Assembly (NCBI RefSeq): GCF_009604375.1
Contig: NZ_WEGH01000001.1
Location: 372,001 to 436,000 of the forward strand
Length of the DNA: 64,000 nucleotides
Direction: 5' to 3'
From: Actinomadura macrotermitis
GTDB lineage: Bacteria > Actinomycetota > Actinomycetes > Streptosporangiales > Streptosporangiaceae
The notes under the pieces were generated by a model. That model had not been told where the DNA came from, ran no database searches, and saw nothing but the letters and a program-made list of their open reading frames with translations. Of the stretch, positions 25,750 through 36,145 are shown piece by piece. The translations under genes and the position numbers were made by a program. The first letter of the stretch is position 1. The number at the start of each line of letters is the position of its first letter.

Positions 25750-27230
25750 TTGGGCAGGTCCTTGAGGAACTCGGGGACGTCCAGGTCGTCGTCCTCCTCG
25801 AACACCACCGGCTGCGGCCGGCGGCGCTGCCCGGCCGGGGCCGGGCCGGACTCGTTCTCCCCCGCGTGCGGCCGGCTCTGCGGCGGCTCGGCCGGGCGCG
25901 GCACCGGCGGCCGCGGCGCGGGCTCGGCGGCCGGCTCGGGCGCCGGGACGGGCCGCTCGGCCTGCGGCTCGGGGCGCGGCCGCTCCTCGCGCGGGCCGGT
26001 GCCGGCCGCCGGCTGCGGGCGCTCGGCCTCGGGCCGCGCCGGGCCGGGCTGGGCGGCCGCGGCCTGCGCGATCGACTGGCGCGCGGCCGGCTGCTCCTGC
26101 TGCTGGGCCTGCGGCTGCGCCGCGGGCTGCTGCAGCGGCGTGGACGGCGGCACCGGCGAGGTGCGGACCCGGCTCGGGATCGGGTTCGGGGCGGGCGCCG
26201 GCGTCGCCGGGGCGGGCGGGGTCGGGCGGGGAGGCGGCGCCGGAAGCCGCTGGGGCTCGTTCTCCGGCGCCGCCTTGTTAGGGCGGAGCTCGTCGAACCC
26301 CGCAGCGATCACGGTGACCCGGACCTCGTCGCCGAGCGCGTCGTCGATGACCGCGCCGAAGATGATGTTGGCGTCCGGCGCGGCCGCGTTGGACACCAGC
26401 TGCGCCGCCTCGTTGATCTCGAACAGGCCGAGGTCGGACCCGCCGGAGATCGACAGCAGCACGCCGTGCGCGCCGTCGATGCTGGCCTCCAGCAGCGGGC
26501 TGGAGATCGCCATCTCGGCGGCGGCCACGCTGCGGTCGTCGCCGCGGGCCGAGCCGATGCCCATCAGCGCCGAACCCGCGCCGGACATGACCGACTTGAC
26601 GTCGGCGAAGTCCAGGTTGATCAGGCCGGGCGTGGTGATCAGGTCGGTGATGCCCTGGACACCCGACAGCAGCACCTGGTCGGCGGCCTTGAAGGCGTCC
26701 AGCACGCTGACCTGCCGGTCGGAGATCGACAGCAGCCGGTCGTTGGGGATGACGATGAGGGTGTCGACCTCGTCGCGCAGCGTCTCTATGCCGGCCTCGG
26801 CCTGCATCGCGCGGCGCTTGCCCTCGAAGCTGAACGGGCGGGTCACCACGCCGATGGTGAGCGCGCCGAGGGAGCGGGCGATGTTGGCCACCACGGGGGC
26901 GCCGCCGGTGCCGGTGCCACCTCCCTCGCCGGCGGTGACGAACACCATGTCCGCGCCCTTGAGGACCTCTTCGATCTCTTCCCGGTGGTCCTCGGCGGCC
27001 TTGCGGCCCACGTCCGGGTTCGCGCCGGCGCCGAGGCCCCGGGTGAGCTCGCGGCCCACATCGAGCTTGACGTCGGCGTCACTCATCAGCAGCGCCTGGG
27101 CGTCCGTGTTGATCGCGATGAACTCGACGCCCTTGAGTCCCTCTTCGATCATCCGGTTGACGGCGTTGACGCCGCCGCCGCCGATGCCGACGACTTTGAT
27201 GACCGCGAGGTAATTCTGCGGTGCTGCCAC
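25746..27230 (-). CDS. ftsZ: Cell division GTPase FtsZ
   Basis: This is the tubulin homologue that forms the Z ring, 494 residues. The tubulin signature [10 protein letters not shown] is at residues 101-110, with NTDAQAL near 41 and the T7-loop NLDFAD later. The globular part ends near residue 316. A 160-residue Pro/Ala/Gln/Glu-rich linker follows, then a conserved acidic tail, [18 protein letters not shown], that binds SepF. The linker is longer than in Bacillus or E. coli. The GTG start was chosen because the family N-terminus [15 protein letters not shown] begins there. It has its own promoter region of 379 bases and is separated from ftsQ. Confidence 0.97.
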   Translation of the reverse strand: MAAPQNYLAVIKVVGIGGGGVNAVNRMIEEGLKGVEFIAINTDAQALLMSDADVKLDVGRELTRGLGAGANPDVGRKAAEDHREEIEEVLKGADMVFVTAGEGGGTGTGGAPVVANIARSLGALTIGVVTRPFSFEGKRRAMQAEAGIETLRDEVDTLIVIPNDRLLSISDRQVSVLDAFKAADQVLLSGVQGITDLITTPGLINLDFADVKSVMSGAGSALMGIGSARGDDRSVAAAEMAISSPLLEASIDGAHGVLLSISGGSDLGLFEINEAAQLVSNAAAPDANIIFGAVIDDALGDEVRVTVIAAGFDELRPNKAAPENEPQRLPAPPPRPTPPAPATPAPAPNPIPSRVRTSPVPPSTPLQQPAAQPQAQQQEQPAARQSIAQAAAAQPGPARPEAERPQPAAGTGPREERPRPEPQAERPVPAPEPAAEPAPRPPVPRPAEPPQSRPHAGENESGPAPAGQRRRPQPVVFEEDDDLDVPEFLKDLPK

Positions 27231-27609
27231 GACGAGGGGCCTTTCCGCTCTATCCGACCGCGCGCCCGGTCGCCTGACCGGGCCGTCGCGGTGCTGCTGT
27301 CTTGTTGTCTGTTCCGGTGCGGGAGGAGGTGACCTGGGCCACCGCAAACCCTCACCCTCAACTTGAGGCTTACAGTTATGTCAACCTGAGGACTGATACG
27401 GACAGTAGGGCGGGCTTACCGCCAGGGTCAACTAACCTCCGGTCAACGGGGTCGGCGTGTCGCGGACAGCACCACTTTGCCCCGGTCGGCGAAGGTCATG
27501 CCCCTTCGGGCACACCGCCGTGTCTCCATGTTCGGTCCGGCCGTTCAAGCGTGCCCCATCGAGCGGCCGGAAGCCCCGCGACACACGGGCGGAACGCCAC
27601 CCGGCCCGG
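27231..27609 (-). promoter_or_regulatory. ftsZ upstream region with promoter
   Basis: No gene was found in these 379 bases. On the minus strand, TTGACC (27426-27431) and TACTGT (27402-27407) are separated by 18 bases, a good sigma-70-type promoter giving a leader of about 165 bases. A second TTGACA (27379-27384) lies closer to ftsZ but lacks a convincing -10. Multiple ftsZ promoters are known in sporulating actinomycetes. Confidence 0.6.
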
Positions 27610-28443
27610 TCACCTGGTGGTGACCACGTCCGGCGAGCTCACGTCGATGGTCCGCGCGCCCCGCCCGGCCGAGGTGCGCTGCATCGCCTCGACCAGCCGG
27701 ACCTTGTCCCCGGTGCGCTCGGCCGCCCCCCACACCACGGTGAGCCCGGTCCGCAGGCGCAGCGTGACCGACTCGGGGCTCGGCGCCGACACCCCGGCCA
27801 GCCGCCGGCGCAGCCCGTCCGGCAGCTCGCCCACCACCCGCAGCGCCGCCAGCGTGGCCGGATCGGGCGGCACCGACGGCATCGCCGTCAGCAGCGGCAG
27901 GTCCGCGGGCGCGGCGGCGGCGTCGGCGGCGACGTTGCCGCCCCGGTCCAGCAGCAGGTAGCGCCCGCCGTACTGGGCCGCGGCGACCGGGACGCGCTCG
28001 CGCACCACGATCCGCACCGTGCCGGGCCAGCGCCGCTCCACCTCGGCCGACTCGACCTCGCGCAGCCGCGCCACCCTGGCGCGGACGTCGCCGGTGCGCA
28101 ACCGCACCATCGGCAGGCCGAGCCGGACCCCGGCGGCCGCCACGATCCGGTCCTTCGGGGCGATCCGGGCACCGCTGACCTCGACGTGCCGGACCACCAG
28201 CAGCCGCGAGCCGAGCAGCACCCAGCCCGCGGCGCCGAGGACGGCGACGACCAGGACCGTGACGAACACCGCTTTCCAGCGCCGCGGCCGGCGCGGGCGG
28301 CCCGGGTCGGCACGGGCGCCCCGGGCGGCGCGCCCACGCGCCGCCGGTGCGGACTCGCCCGGTGTGGACGTGCGCCGTCCGGTCCCCGCCTCCGTCATGC
28401 CCTCCAGCATGGCCCGGCGGCGCGCCTCCCGGCGGTAGCCCAC
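27610..28443 (-). CDS. ftsQ: Cell division protein FtsQ
   Basis: This is a 277-residue bitopic protein of the divisome. A basic cytoplasmic tail with runs of Arg/Ala/Pro (about residues 17-55) is followed by one transmembrane helix (AVFVTVLVVAVLGAAGWVLL). The extracytoplasmic POTRA domain follows ([19 protein letters not shown]), then VERRWPGTVRIVVRERVP, the FtsQ beta domain. The exact start is uncertain between a GTG and two internal ATGs; the GTG gives the smallest gap to murC. FtsQ joins FtsL and FtsB/DivIC in regulating septal synthesis. Confidence 0.93.
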   Translation of the reverse strand: MGYRREARRRAMLEGMTEAGTGRRTSTPGESAPAARGRAARGARADPGRPRRPRRWKAVFVTVLVVAVLGAAGWVLLGSRLLVVRHVEVSGARIAPKDRIVAAAGVRLGLPMVRLRTGDVRARVARLREVESAEVERRWPGTVRIVVRERVPVAAAQYGGRYLLLDRGGNVAADAAAAPADLPLLTAMPSVPPDPATLAALRVVGELPDGLRRRLAGVSAPSPESVTLRLRTGLTVVWGAAERTGDKVRLVEAMQRTSAGRGARTIDVSSPDVVTTR

Positions 28444-28463
28444 GCCCAGGGGTGACGAAAACC

Positions 28464-29873
28464 TCAGGACCCGGCGAGCCGGGCCAGGATCACCGGGCCG
28501 AGCGCGGTCACGTCGCCGGCACCGAGCGTGATCACCACGTCCCCGGGGCGGGCCAGCGCGGCGACCGTCCCGGCCACCTGCTCCCGGTCCGGCACGTAGG
28601 CGGTCTCGGTCCCGGCGGGCACCGCGTCCGCGACCAGGGCCCCGGTCACCCCGGGCTCGGGGTCCTCGCGGGCGCCGTAGACGTCCAGCACCACCGCGAC
28701 CTCGGCGCGGCCGAGCGCCGCGCCGAACTCGGCGGCGAAGAAGCGGGTGCGGCTGTACAGGTGCGGCTGGAACACCGCGACGATCCGCCCGGGCCCGCCC
28801 TTCTGCGCCACGTAGTCGCGGGTGGCGTCCAGGTCGGCGGCGAGCTCGGTCGGGTGGTGGGCGTAGCTGTCGAAGACCTCCACTCCCCCGGCCTCGCCCT
28901 TGCGCTCCAGGCGGCGCATCGACCCGCCGAACGCCGCCAGGCCCTCGCGGATGAGGTCGGTGTCCTGGCCGAGCGCGCGCGCGACCGCCAGCGCGGCCGC
29001 GGCGTTCAGCGCGTAGTGCCTGCCGGGCACCTGCAGCGTGAACCCGCCGGCGCCCTCGATCGTGAAGGACGAGCCGAGGCCGCGCGGGGTGAAGCCGGTC
29101 ACCCGCAGGTCGGCGTCCGCCGCCTCGCCGTAGGTGATCACCCGCAGGCCGCGCGTGTGCGCGTGCGCCACCAGCTCGCGCACCACCGGGTCGTCGGCGC
29201 AGGCGACCAGGGTGCCGCCGTCCTCGATCCGGTCGACGAACGCGGCGAAGTTCTCCTTGACCTTCTCGAAGCCGCCGTAGTTGTCCAGGTGGTCGGCCTC
29301 GACGTTGGTGACGACGGCGATCGCCGGGGTGTAGCGCAGGAACGAGCCGTCGGACTCGTCGGCCTCGGCCACGAACGCCTCGCCGGTGCCCTCGTCGGCG
29401 CCGAGGCCGGTGGTGACCAGCTGCCCGCCGATGCAGTACGAGGGGTCGGCGCCGGCGTGCTGCAGCGCGACCGTCAGCATCGAGGTGGTCGTGGTCTTGC
29501 CGTGCGTGCCGGCGACCGCGACGGTGCGCCGCCCGGCCATCAGCGCGGCGAGCGCCTCGGACCGGTGCAGCACCCGCAGGCCGCGCGCGCGGGCGGCGGC
29601 GAGCTCGGGGTTGCCCTCCCGGATGGCGGTGGACACCACGACGGTGTCGGCGTCGCCGAGGTGGGCGGCGTCGTGGCCGACGTACACCTTCGCGCCGAGG
29701 TCCCCGAGCTGCGCCAGCAGCTCGGAGTCCCGCGCGTCGCTGCCGGAGACGGCGATGCCCCGCTTGAGCATGATGCGGGCGATGCCGGACATGCCGGCGC
29801 CGCCGATCGCGATGAAGTGGACCCTGCCGAGCTCCCCGGCCGGCACGACCTCACCAGGGCTGATCAGACTCAT
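28464..29873 (-). CDS. murC: UDP-N-acetylmuramate-L-alanine ligase MurC
   Basis: This ATP-dependent Mur ligase (469 residues) adds L-Ala to UDP-MurNAc. The N-terminal domain shows HFIAIGGAGMSGIARIML, the UDP-binding glycine loop. The ATP-binding P-loop is VAGTHGKTTTTSML. The catalytic central motif EADESDGSFL and the C-terminal FDSYAHHPTEL identify MurC rather than MurD/E/F. ATG start after GGGGACG. It lies between murG and ftsQ. Confidence 0.96.
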   Translation of the reverse strand: MSLISPGEVVPAGELGRVHFIAIGGAGMSGIARIMLKRGIAVSGSDARDSELLAQLGDLGAKVYVGHDAAHLGDADTVVVSTAIREGNPELAAARARGLRVLHRSEALAALMAGRRTVAVAGTHGKTTTTSMLTVALQHAGADPSYCIGGQLVTTGLGADEGTGEAFVAEADESDGSFLRYTPAIAVVTNVEADHLDNYGGFEKVKENFAAFVDRIEDGGTLVACADDPVVRELVAHAHTRGLRVITYGEAADADLRVTGFTPRGLGSSFTIEGAGGFTLQVPGRHYALNAAAALAVARALGQDTDLIREGLAAFGGSMRRLERKGEAGGVEVFDSYAHHPTELAADLDATRDYVAQKGGPGRIVAVFQPHLYSRTRFFAAEFGAALGRAEVAVVLDVYGAREDPEPGVTGALVADAVPAGTETAYVPDREQVAGTVAALARPGDVVITLGAGDVTALGPVILARLAGS

Positions 29874-29914
29874 CGGGTGGCTTACGTCCCCTCGTTCCCC
29901 GCCTCGCGGCGGCC

Positions 29915-31018
29915 CTACCGGTGGCCCGCGGCGCGGACCACCTCGTACACCATCTGGGCGAGCGCGACGTCGGCGTCGCGGCGCCCCATCCGCCCGGCCG
30001 CCTCGGACATGTGCGCGACGCGGGCCGGGTCGGCCAGCACCGGCAGCAGCTGCTGGACGATCCACTCGGGCGTGAGCTCGGCGTTGTCGACCAGCATGCC
30101 GCCGCCCGCCGCCACGATCGGCTCGGCGTTCAGCCGCTGCTCGCCGTTGCCGATCGGCAGCGGCACGTACACCGCGGGCAGCCCGACGGCGGTCAGCTCC
30201 GCGCAGGTCATCGCGCCGGCCCGGCACATCGCCATGTCGGCGGCGGCGTAGGCCAGGTCCATCCGGTCGCAGTAGGGGATGGTCACGTACTGCGGCCCGC
30301 CCGCGACCTGCTCGGGCTGCTCGGTGTTCTTCGGCCCGACGATGTGCAGCACCTGCACGCCCTGCTGGCGGAAGTAGGGCGCGGCGGCGACCGCGGCCTG
30401 GTTCAGCGAGCGGGCGCCCTGCGAGCCGCCGAAGATCAGCAGCGTGGGCAGGTCGGGCAGCAGCCCGAAGTAGGAGCGGGCCTTGTCGCCGAGCGCGAGC
30501 CGGTCCAGGGTGGCGATCTCGCGGCGCAGCGGGATGCCGACGAACCGCGCGTTCGGCAGCGGCGAGTCGTGGTGCGACACCGCGACGTGGTCGGTGAAGC
30601 GGGCGCCGAGCTTGTTGGCCAGGCCGGGCTTGGGATTGGCCTCGTGCACGATGATCGGCACCTTGCGCTTGCGCGCGGCCAGGTAGCCGGGCGTGGCGAC
30701 GTAGCCGCCGAACCCGACCAGCACGTCGGCCTGCGCGGCGTCCAGCACCCCCGCGGCGGCGTTGATGGCGCCGCGCAGCCGGCCGGGCACCGTCATCAGC
30801 TGCGGCGTCAGCGTGCGCGGCAGCGGGACCGGCGGGATGAGCGCCAGCTCGTAGCCGCGCGCGGGGACCAGCCGGGTCTCCAGGCCGCGCTCGGTGCCGA
30901 GGCAGGTGATGCCGACGCTCGGGTCGTTGCGGCGCAGTGCGTCGGCGAGGGCCAGGGCGGGCTCGATGTGTCCGGCGGTGCCGCCGCCGGCCAGGACAAC
31001 CCTCATGCTCGTAGACAT
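29915..31018 (-). CDS. murG: UDP-GlcNAc-undecaprenyl-pyrophosphoryl-MurNAc-pentapeptide transferase MurG
   Basis: This membrane-associated GT28 glycosyltransferase (367 residues) adds GlcNAc to lipid I to make lipid II. The N-terminal acceptor-binding loop VVLAGGGTAGHIEPALALA is intact, as is the second glycine-rich loop LLIFGGSQGARSLN. The C-terminal donor site CRAGAMTCAEL and VGLPAVYVPLP is typical. A second ATG four codons into the ORF (at 31006) is an equally plausible start. Confidence 0.96.
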   Translation of the reverse strand: MSTSMRVVLAGGGTAGHIEPALALADALRRNDPSVGITCLGTERGLETRLVPARGYELALIPPVPLPRTLTPQLMTVPGRLRGAINAAAGVLDAAQADVLVGFGGYVATPGYLAARKRKVPIIVHEANPKPGLANKLGARFTDHVAVSHHDSPLPNARFVGIPLRREIATLDRLALGDKARSYFGLLPDLPTLLIFGGSQGARSLNQAAVAAAPYFRQQGVQVLHIVGPKNTEQPEQVAGGPQYVTIPYCDRMDLAYAAADMAMCRAGAMTCAELTAVGLPAVYVPLPIGNGEQRLNAEPIVAAGGGMLVDNAELTPEWIVQQLLPVLADPARVAHMSEAAGRMGRRDADVALAQMVYEVVRAAGHR

Positions 31019-31045
31019 CTCCTCAGCATGCTCTCGTGGGGGATT

Positions 31046-32305
31046 TCAACGCCGTGCCAGGCCCAGCCAGCTTAGGGCCCTCAGCAGCGGCCCGGGACCC
31101 CGCGCCGCGAGCGCCTGCCGGGCGCCGGGCTCGCGCTTGGCGAAGGCCAGCAGCATGCCGAGCGCGATCAGGGTGGGGATCAGCGCCGATCCGCCGTAGG
31201 ACACCAGCGGCAGCGGGATGCCTGTGATGGGGAACACCGCGATCACCGCCCCGATGTTGACGATCGCCTGCACCAGCAGCCAGGCGGTGCAGCCCGCCGC
31301 GGTCAGCCGGGTGAACGGGTCGCGGACCCGGCGGGCGATCCGCAGGCCGGCGTAGGCGAGCAGGCCGAACAGGCCGAGCACCATCAGCGTACCCACCAGG
31401 CCGAACTCCTCCCCGACGAGCGCGAAGATGAAGTCGGTCTCGATGTGCGGCAGGAAGTCCCACTTGGCGCGGCCCTCCCCGAGGCCGGTGCCGAACCAGC
31501 CGCCGGAGGAGAGCGCGTACAGGCCCTGGGTGCCCTGGTAGTTGATGGTCTTCTGGTTCGACGAGGGGTCCAGGAAGCCGGTGAGGCGGTCCATCCGGTA
31601 CGGCTCGACGACGATGAGGATCGACACCAGCAGCCCCACCAGGCCGAGGATGCCGATGAACAGCCGGCCGGGCGCGCCGACCACCCACAGCAGCGACAGG
31701 AAGATCGTCAGCAGCACCAGGGTGGTGCCGAGGTCGTTGCCGAGCATGACCAGCAGCACCAGCAGGGCGGCGCCGGGCAGCAGCGGCATGAGCAGCGGCC
31801 GCCACTCGGTGAGCTGGCCGAGCCGCTCCTTGCGGGCCAGCAGGTCCGCGCCCCACAGCACCAGGCCGAGCTTGGCGGGCTCGGACGGCTGCAGCTGCAG
31901 CGGGCCGAGCGCGATCCAGCGGGTGGCGCCGTTGGCGGACTGGCCGAGGCCCGGGACGAGCACCACCAGCAGCGCCACCACCGACAGCAGCACCAGCGGG
32001 TAGGCGAGGGCGCGGAACGTGCGGACCGGCAGGTGGGAGGCGCCCCACATGCCGAGCAGGCCGATCACCATCCAGATCGCCTGCTTCTGGAACAGGGTGT
32101 AGGCCGACCCGGTCGCCTGGAGCTGGCGGACGCTGGAGGCCGACAGCACCATCGTCAGCCCGAGCGCCAGCAGCAGCATCGTGCAGCCGAGGACCAGGTA
32201 GTAGGAGGTCAGCGGGCGGTCCAGCAGGCCGACGGCGGCGGCGACCTGCTCGCGCGGGCCGGCGGCGCGCCCGGGGGGCCGCTCCTTCAAGGTCGACTCG
32301 CTCAT
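31046..32305 (-). CDS. ftsW: Septal peptidoglycan glycosyltransferase FtsW
   Basis: This is a 419-residue SEDS-family polymerase with about ten membrane helices. Recognisable segments are GATRWIALGPLQLQPSEPAK and HIETDFIFALVGEEFG, and the C-terminal TGIPLPLVSYGGSALI. It partners with FtsI to build septal peptidoglycan; the FtsI gene is four genes upstream in the same operon. The ATG start is eight bases from the murD stop. A 30-residue hydrophilic N-terminus is cytosolic. Confidence 0.96.
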   Translation of the reverse strand: MSESTLKERPPGRAAGPREQVAAAVGLLDRPLTSYYLVLGCTMLLLALGLTMVLSASSVRQLQATGSAYTLFQKQAIWMVIGLLGMWGASHLPVRTFRALAYPLVLLSVVALLVVLVPGLGQSANGATRWIALGPLQLQPSEPAKLGLVLWGADLLARKERLGQLTEWRPLLMPLLPGAALLVLLVMLGNDLGTTLVLLTIFLSLLWVVGAPGRLFIGILGLVGLLVSILIVVEPYRMDRLTGFLDPSSNQKTINYQGTQGLYALSSGGWFGTGLGEGRAKWDFLPHIETDFIFALVGEEFGLVGTLMVLGLFGLLAYAGLRIARRVRDPFTRLTAAGCTAWLLVQAIVNIGAVIAVFPITGIPLPLVSYGGSALIPTLIALGMLLAFAKREPGARQALAARGPGPLLRALSWLGLARR

Positions 32306-32313
32306 GGGCAGGC

Positions 32314-33696
32314 CTACCTCGACTCGGAGAGCCGCCGAACCGCCGCGGCGAAGGCATCGCCGCGGGCCCCGTAACTGGTGAACATGTCGAAGGACGCCCC
32401 GGCCGGCGCGAGGAGCACCGTGTCGCCGGGGCGGGCGAGGTCTGCTGCTGCGGTCACGATGCGGTCCATCGCCCCAGTGTCGGTGTCCGCGACGTCCACG
32501 ACCGGGACATCCGGGGCGTGTCGCGCGAGCGACTCGGCGATCCGGGCCCGGTCGGCGCCGAGCAGCACCACCCCGCGCAGCCGGCCTGCGCACGAGCGCA
32601 CCAGGTCGTCGACGTCGGCGCCCTTCAGCAGGCCGCCGGCGATCCACACCGCCGACTTGCACGCGGCCAGCGAGGACGCGGCGGCGTGCGGGTTGGTGGC
32701 CTTGGAGTCGTCGACGTAGTCGACGCCGCCGATGTTCGCCACGTGCGCGATGCGGTGCGGGTCGGGCTTGAACGCCCGCAGGCCCTCGCGGACGGCCTCG
32801 GGCGGCACGCCGAAGGCGCGGGCGAGGGCGGCCGCCGCCAGCGCGTTGGCGACGTTGTGGGGCGCGAACGGCCGCACGTCCGACAGCTCGGCGAGCTCGG
32901 CGGCGGTGGTCCGCGGGTCCTCGGTGAACGCGCGGTCCACCAGCAGGTCCTCCACCACGCCGACCTGGCCGGGCGCGGGGGTGCCGAGGGTGAAGCCCTT
33001 GGCGTCCGGGCCGGCCAGGGAGACCGAGACGGGGTCGTCGGCGTTGGCGACCGCGACGGTGCCGGGCGCGAAGATCCGGCCCTTGGCCTCGGCGTAGGCG
33101 TCCAGCGAGCCGTGCCAGTCCAGGTGGTCGGGCGCCACGTTCAGCACCGTCGCCGCGTGCGGGACGACCGTGGACGACCAGTGCAGCTGGTAGCTCGACA
33201 GCTCCACCGCGAGGACGTCGTGGCCCTCCAGGACCGTCTCCACGATCGGGGTGCCGACGTTGCCGGCCGCGACGGCGTCGTATCCGGCGGCGGTGAGCAT
33301 GCAGGTCAGCATCCGCACCGCGGTGGTCTTGCCGTTGGTGCCGGTGAGCGCGAGCCAGGGCGCGGCGCCCGGGCCGCGCAGCCGCCAGGCCAGCTCGACC
33401 TCGCCGTAGATCTCCACGCCCGCGGCGGCGGCCGCGCGCGCCAGCGGCGCGTCCGGCCGCCAGCCGGGCGAGATGACGACCAGGCCGGTGCCCTCGGGCA
33501 GCGTGCCGCCGTCGCCGAGCCGGACGGTGACGCCGTTCTTCTCCAGCTCGGCGACCTGCTCGCGCAGCGCGTCGTCGTCGCGCCCGTCCACCAGCGTGAC
33601 GTGCGCGCCGCGCTCGGCGAGGACGCGGGCCGCGGCGCGCCCGGACAGGCCCGCGCCCGCCACGCACACCCGGCGGCCCGCCCAGTCTCCGGTCAC
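32314..33696 (-). CDS. murD: UDP-N-acetylmuramoylalanine-D-glutamate ligase MurD
   Basis: This 460-residue Mur ligase adds D-glutamate. The N-terminal Rossmann motif is [17 protein letters not shown], the P-loop [16 protein letters not shown], and [11 protein letters not shown] is the MurD-specific central motif, followed by [12 protein letters not shown]. The C-terminal domain has [14 protein letters not shown] chose the GTG that overlaps the mraY stop (GTGA); an ATG five codons earlier is the alternative. Confidence 0.95.
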   Translation of the reverse strand: MTGDWAGRRVCVAGAGLSGRAAARVLAERGAHVTLVDGRDDDALREQVAELEKNGVTVRLGDGGTLPEGTGLVVISPGWRPDAPLARAAAAAGVEIYGEVELAWRLRGPGAAPWLALTGTNGKTTAVRMLTCMLTAAGYDAVAAGNVGTPIVETVLEGHDVLAVELSSYQLHWSSTVVPHAATVLNVAPDHLDWHGSLDAYAEAKGRIFAPGTVAVANADDPVSVSLAGPDAKGFTLGTPAPGQVGVVEDLLVDRAFTEDPRTTAAELAELSDVRPFAPHNVANALAAAALARAFGVPPEAVREGLRAFKPDPHRIAHVANIGGVDYVDDSKATNPHAAASSLAACKSAVWIAGGLLKGADVDDLVRSCAGRLRGVVLLGADRARIAESLARHAPDVPVVDVADTDTGAMDRIVTAAADLARPGDTVLLAPAGASFDMFTSYGARGDAFAAAVRRLSESR

Positions 33697-34754
33697 TTCT
33701 TGGGCATCCATTCCAGGTAGAACAGGCCGAGGCCGATGGCGGTGAACAGCGCCGACATCAGCCAGAACCGGACCACGATCGTGGTCTCGGCCCAGCCCGA
33801 CAGCTCGAAGTGGTGCTGCAGCGGCGCCATCTTGAACACCCGTTTGCGGGTCATCTTGAACCCGCCCACCTGGATGATCACCGACAGCGTGATCATGACG
33901 ATCAGGCCGCACAGGATGGCCAGCAGGAACTGGGTGCGGGTGAGGATGGCCAGGCCCACCAGCACGCCGCCGAGGGCGAGCGAGCCGGTGTCGCCCATGA
34001 AGATCTTGGCGGGCGGGGCGTTCCACCACAGGAAGCCGAACACGCCGCCGAGCACCGCCGCGGCGACCACCGCCAGGTCCAGCGGGTCGCGGACGCTGTA
34101 GCAGTTGGGGGCGAGGGCGAAGTCGTAGCAGCTGTTGCGCAGCTGCCAGTTGCCGATGATCACGTAGGCGGCCAGCACCATGCCGGCCGGGCCGGCGGCC
34201 AGGCCGTCCAGGCCGTCGGTCAGGTTCACGCCGTTGGACATCGCGGCGATGAGCAGCAGCGCCCAGATCACGAAGATCGGCGCGCCGATCGAGGGGCCGA
34301 AGTCGCGCAGGAAGGACAGGTGCGGGGAGGCGGGGGTGATGTCGTAGCCGTTGGGGAAGTTCAGCGACCCGACCGCGAAGATCACGCCGACCAGGATGAT
34401 GCCGATCATCTTGGCGCCGCTGCGCAGGCCGAGGCTGCGCTGCTTGAACACCTTGATGTAGTCGTCGACGAACCCGACCAGGCCGAGGCCGGTCATCAAG
34501 AACAGCACCAGCATGCCCGACACCGTCGGCGCGGTGCCGGTCACCAGGTGCGCGGCGGCGTAGCCGAGCAGCGACCCGACGATGAACACCGTGCCGCCCA
34601 TGGTGGGCGTGCCGCGCTTGTTCAGGTGGGCCTCGGGGCCCTCCTCGCGGATCATCTGGCCGTATCCGAGCCGGTTGACGATCCGGATCCACACCGGCGT
34701 GCCGACCATGCCGATGACCAGCGCGATGCCGGCCGCGATGATGATGTTGGTCAT
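33693..34754 (-). CDS. mraY: Phospho-MurNAc-pentapeptide transferase MraY
   Basis: This 353-residue, ten-helix integral membrane enzyme makes lipid I from UDP-MurNAc-pentapeptide and undecaprenyl phosphate. Family motifs include [26 protein letters not shown] with the Asp pair, [13 protein letters not shown] with the catalytic aspartates, and [11 protein letters not shown]. The C-terminal HHFELSGW motif is the MraY-specific histidine loop. It overlaps murF by ATGA. Confidence 0.97.
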   Translation of the reverse strand: MTNIIIAAGIALVIGMVGTPVWIRIVNRLGYGQMIREEGPEAHLNKRGTPTMGGTVFIVGSLLGYAAAHLVTGTAPTVSGMLVLFLMTGLGLVGFVDDYIKVFKQRSLGLRSGAKMIGIILVGVIFAVGSLNFPNGYDITPASPHLSFLRDFGPSIGAPIFVIWALLLIAAMSNGVNLTDGLDGLAAGPAGMVLAAYVIIGNWQLRNSCYDFALAPNCYSVRDPLDLAVVAAAVLGGVFGFLWWNAPPAKIFMGDTGSLALGGVLVGLAILTRTQFLLAILCGLIVMITLSVIIQVGGFKMTRKRVFKMAPLQHHFELSGWAETTIVVRFWLMSALFTAIGLGLFYLEWMPKK

Positions 34755-36145
34755 CGGAGCCCGCCCTCCGCGCCCGCCGTCAGCCGCTCGGCCACGCGTT
34801 CCAGGCCCGCCACGCGAGAGCCCTTCACCAGTACGACGTCCCGCGGCTCAAGCCGCTCCTGAAGCGCGGTCACCGCCGCGCCGACGTCATCCACCTGTAC
34901 GCACTCTCCCGTCCATGACCCCACCTGCGCGGCCCCTTCGGCCATCGCCGCGGCGGCCGCGCCGACCGTGACCAGCCCCGCGATGCCGCTGCGCGCGACA
35001 TGCTGCCCGATCTTGGCATGTTCCGCCACAGAGCCGTCGCCCAGTTCGGCCATCTCACCGAGAACGGCGAACGCGCGGCGGCCCCGGGCCATGTGCGCCA
35101 GGGTGTCGATCGCGGCCCGCATCGAGTCGGGATTGGCGTTGTAGGCGTCGTTGACCACCGTCACCCCGTCGGGGCGCTCGGTGACCTCCATCCGCCACCG
35201 GCTCGCCGGGACCGCCTCGCCCAGCGCCGCCGCGACCACCGCGACGTCCATCCCCGCGGCGCGGCCGGCGGCCGCGGCCGCGAGCGCGTTGGCGACGGCG
35301 TGCGCGCCGTGCAGGCGCAGCGCGACCGGCGCCGTGCCCTCGGGGGTGACCAGGGTGAACCTGGCGCGGCCGGCGTCGTCCAGCGACTCGTCCGCGGCCC
35401 GCACGGCGGCCTCCGGCGACCGCCCGAAGGTGACGACCTCGGCCGCGGTGCGGGACGCCATGGCGCGCACCAGCGGGTCGTCGGCGTTCAGGATCGCGGT
35501 GCCGCCGGGCGGCAGCGCCTCGACCAGCTCGCCCTTGGCCTCGGCGATCGCCTCCCGGCTGCCGAACTCGCCGAGGTGCGCGGTGCCGACGTTCAGCACC
35601 GCGCCGATGCGCGGCCGGGCGATGCCGCACAGGTAGGCGATGTGACCGACGCCACGCGCGCCCATCTCCAGCACCAGGTGCCGGGTGCCCTCGTCCGCGC
35701 GCAGCACGGTGAGCGGCAGCCCGATCTCGTTGTTGAACGACCCGGCGGGCCAGACCGTCGGCCCGGCCTGCTGCACCACCTGCCCGATCAGGTCCTTGGT
35801 GGAGGTCTTGCCGGCCGAGCCGGTGACGCCGATGACGGTGAGGTCCGGCAGCTCGCCGAGCACGCCGCGGGCGAGCCGGCCGAGCGCCCGCTGGACGTCG
35901 TCCACCACGACGGCGGGGCCGCCGACCGGGCGCTCGGCGAGCACCGCGGCGGCGCCGGCCGCCAGGGCGGCGGCGGCGAAGTCGTGCCCGTCGGCGCGCT
36001 CGCCGCGGAAGGCGGCGAACAGCGCGCCGGGCTCGGCCGCGCGCGAGTCGATGACGACGGGACCGCGTACCGGCGTGTCCGGGGGCGCGTCGTGCACGGC
36101 GCCCCCGGTGAACCCGGCGATCGCCGACAGTGGAAGTGGGATCAC
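34751..36145 (-). CDS. murF: UDP-MurNAc-tripeptide-D-alanyl-D-alanine ligase MurF
   Basis: This 464-residue Mur ligase adds D-Ala-D-Ala, completing the pentapeptide precursor. The P-loop is [14 protein letters not shown], followed by [14 protein letters not shown], the MurF central motif, and [15 protein letters not shown]. The C-terminal [15 protein letters not shown] motif is diagnostic of MurF. The GTG start is in a GTGA overlap with murE. It acts on the murE product. Confidence 0.96.
   Translation of the reverse strand: MIPLPLSAIAGFTGGAVHDAPPDTPVRGPVVIDSRAAEPGALFAAFRGERADGHDFAAAALAAGAAAVLAERPVGGPAVVVDDVQRALGRLARGVLGELPDLTVIGVTGSAGKTSTKDLIGQVVQQAGPTVWPAGSFNNEIGLPLTVLRADEGTRHLVLEMGARGVGHIAYLCGIARPRIGAVLNVGTAHLGEFGSREAIAEAKGELVEALPPGGTAILNADDPLVRAMASRTAAEVVTFGRSPEAAVRAADESLDDAGRARFTLVTPEGTAPVALRLHGAHAVANALAAAAAGRAAGMDVAVVAAALGEAVPASRWRMEVTERPDGVTVVNDAYNANPDSMRAAIDTLAHMARGRRAFAVLGEMAELGDGSVAEHAKIGQHVARSGIAGLVTVGAAAAAMAEGAAQVGSWTGECVQVDDVGAAVTALQERLEPRDVVLVKGSRVAGLERVAERLTAGAEGGLR

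Noticed and set aside
33810..34862. Long plus-strand ORF rich in His/Asp/Gln opposite mraY and murF
   Set aside because: Composition reflects the antisense of membrane-protein codons and there is no ribosome-binding site or motif.
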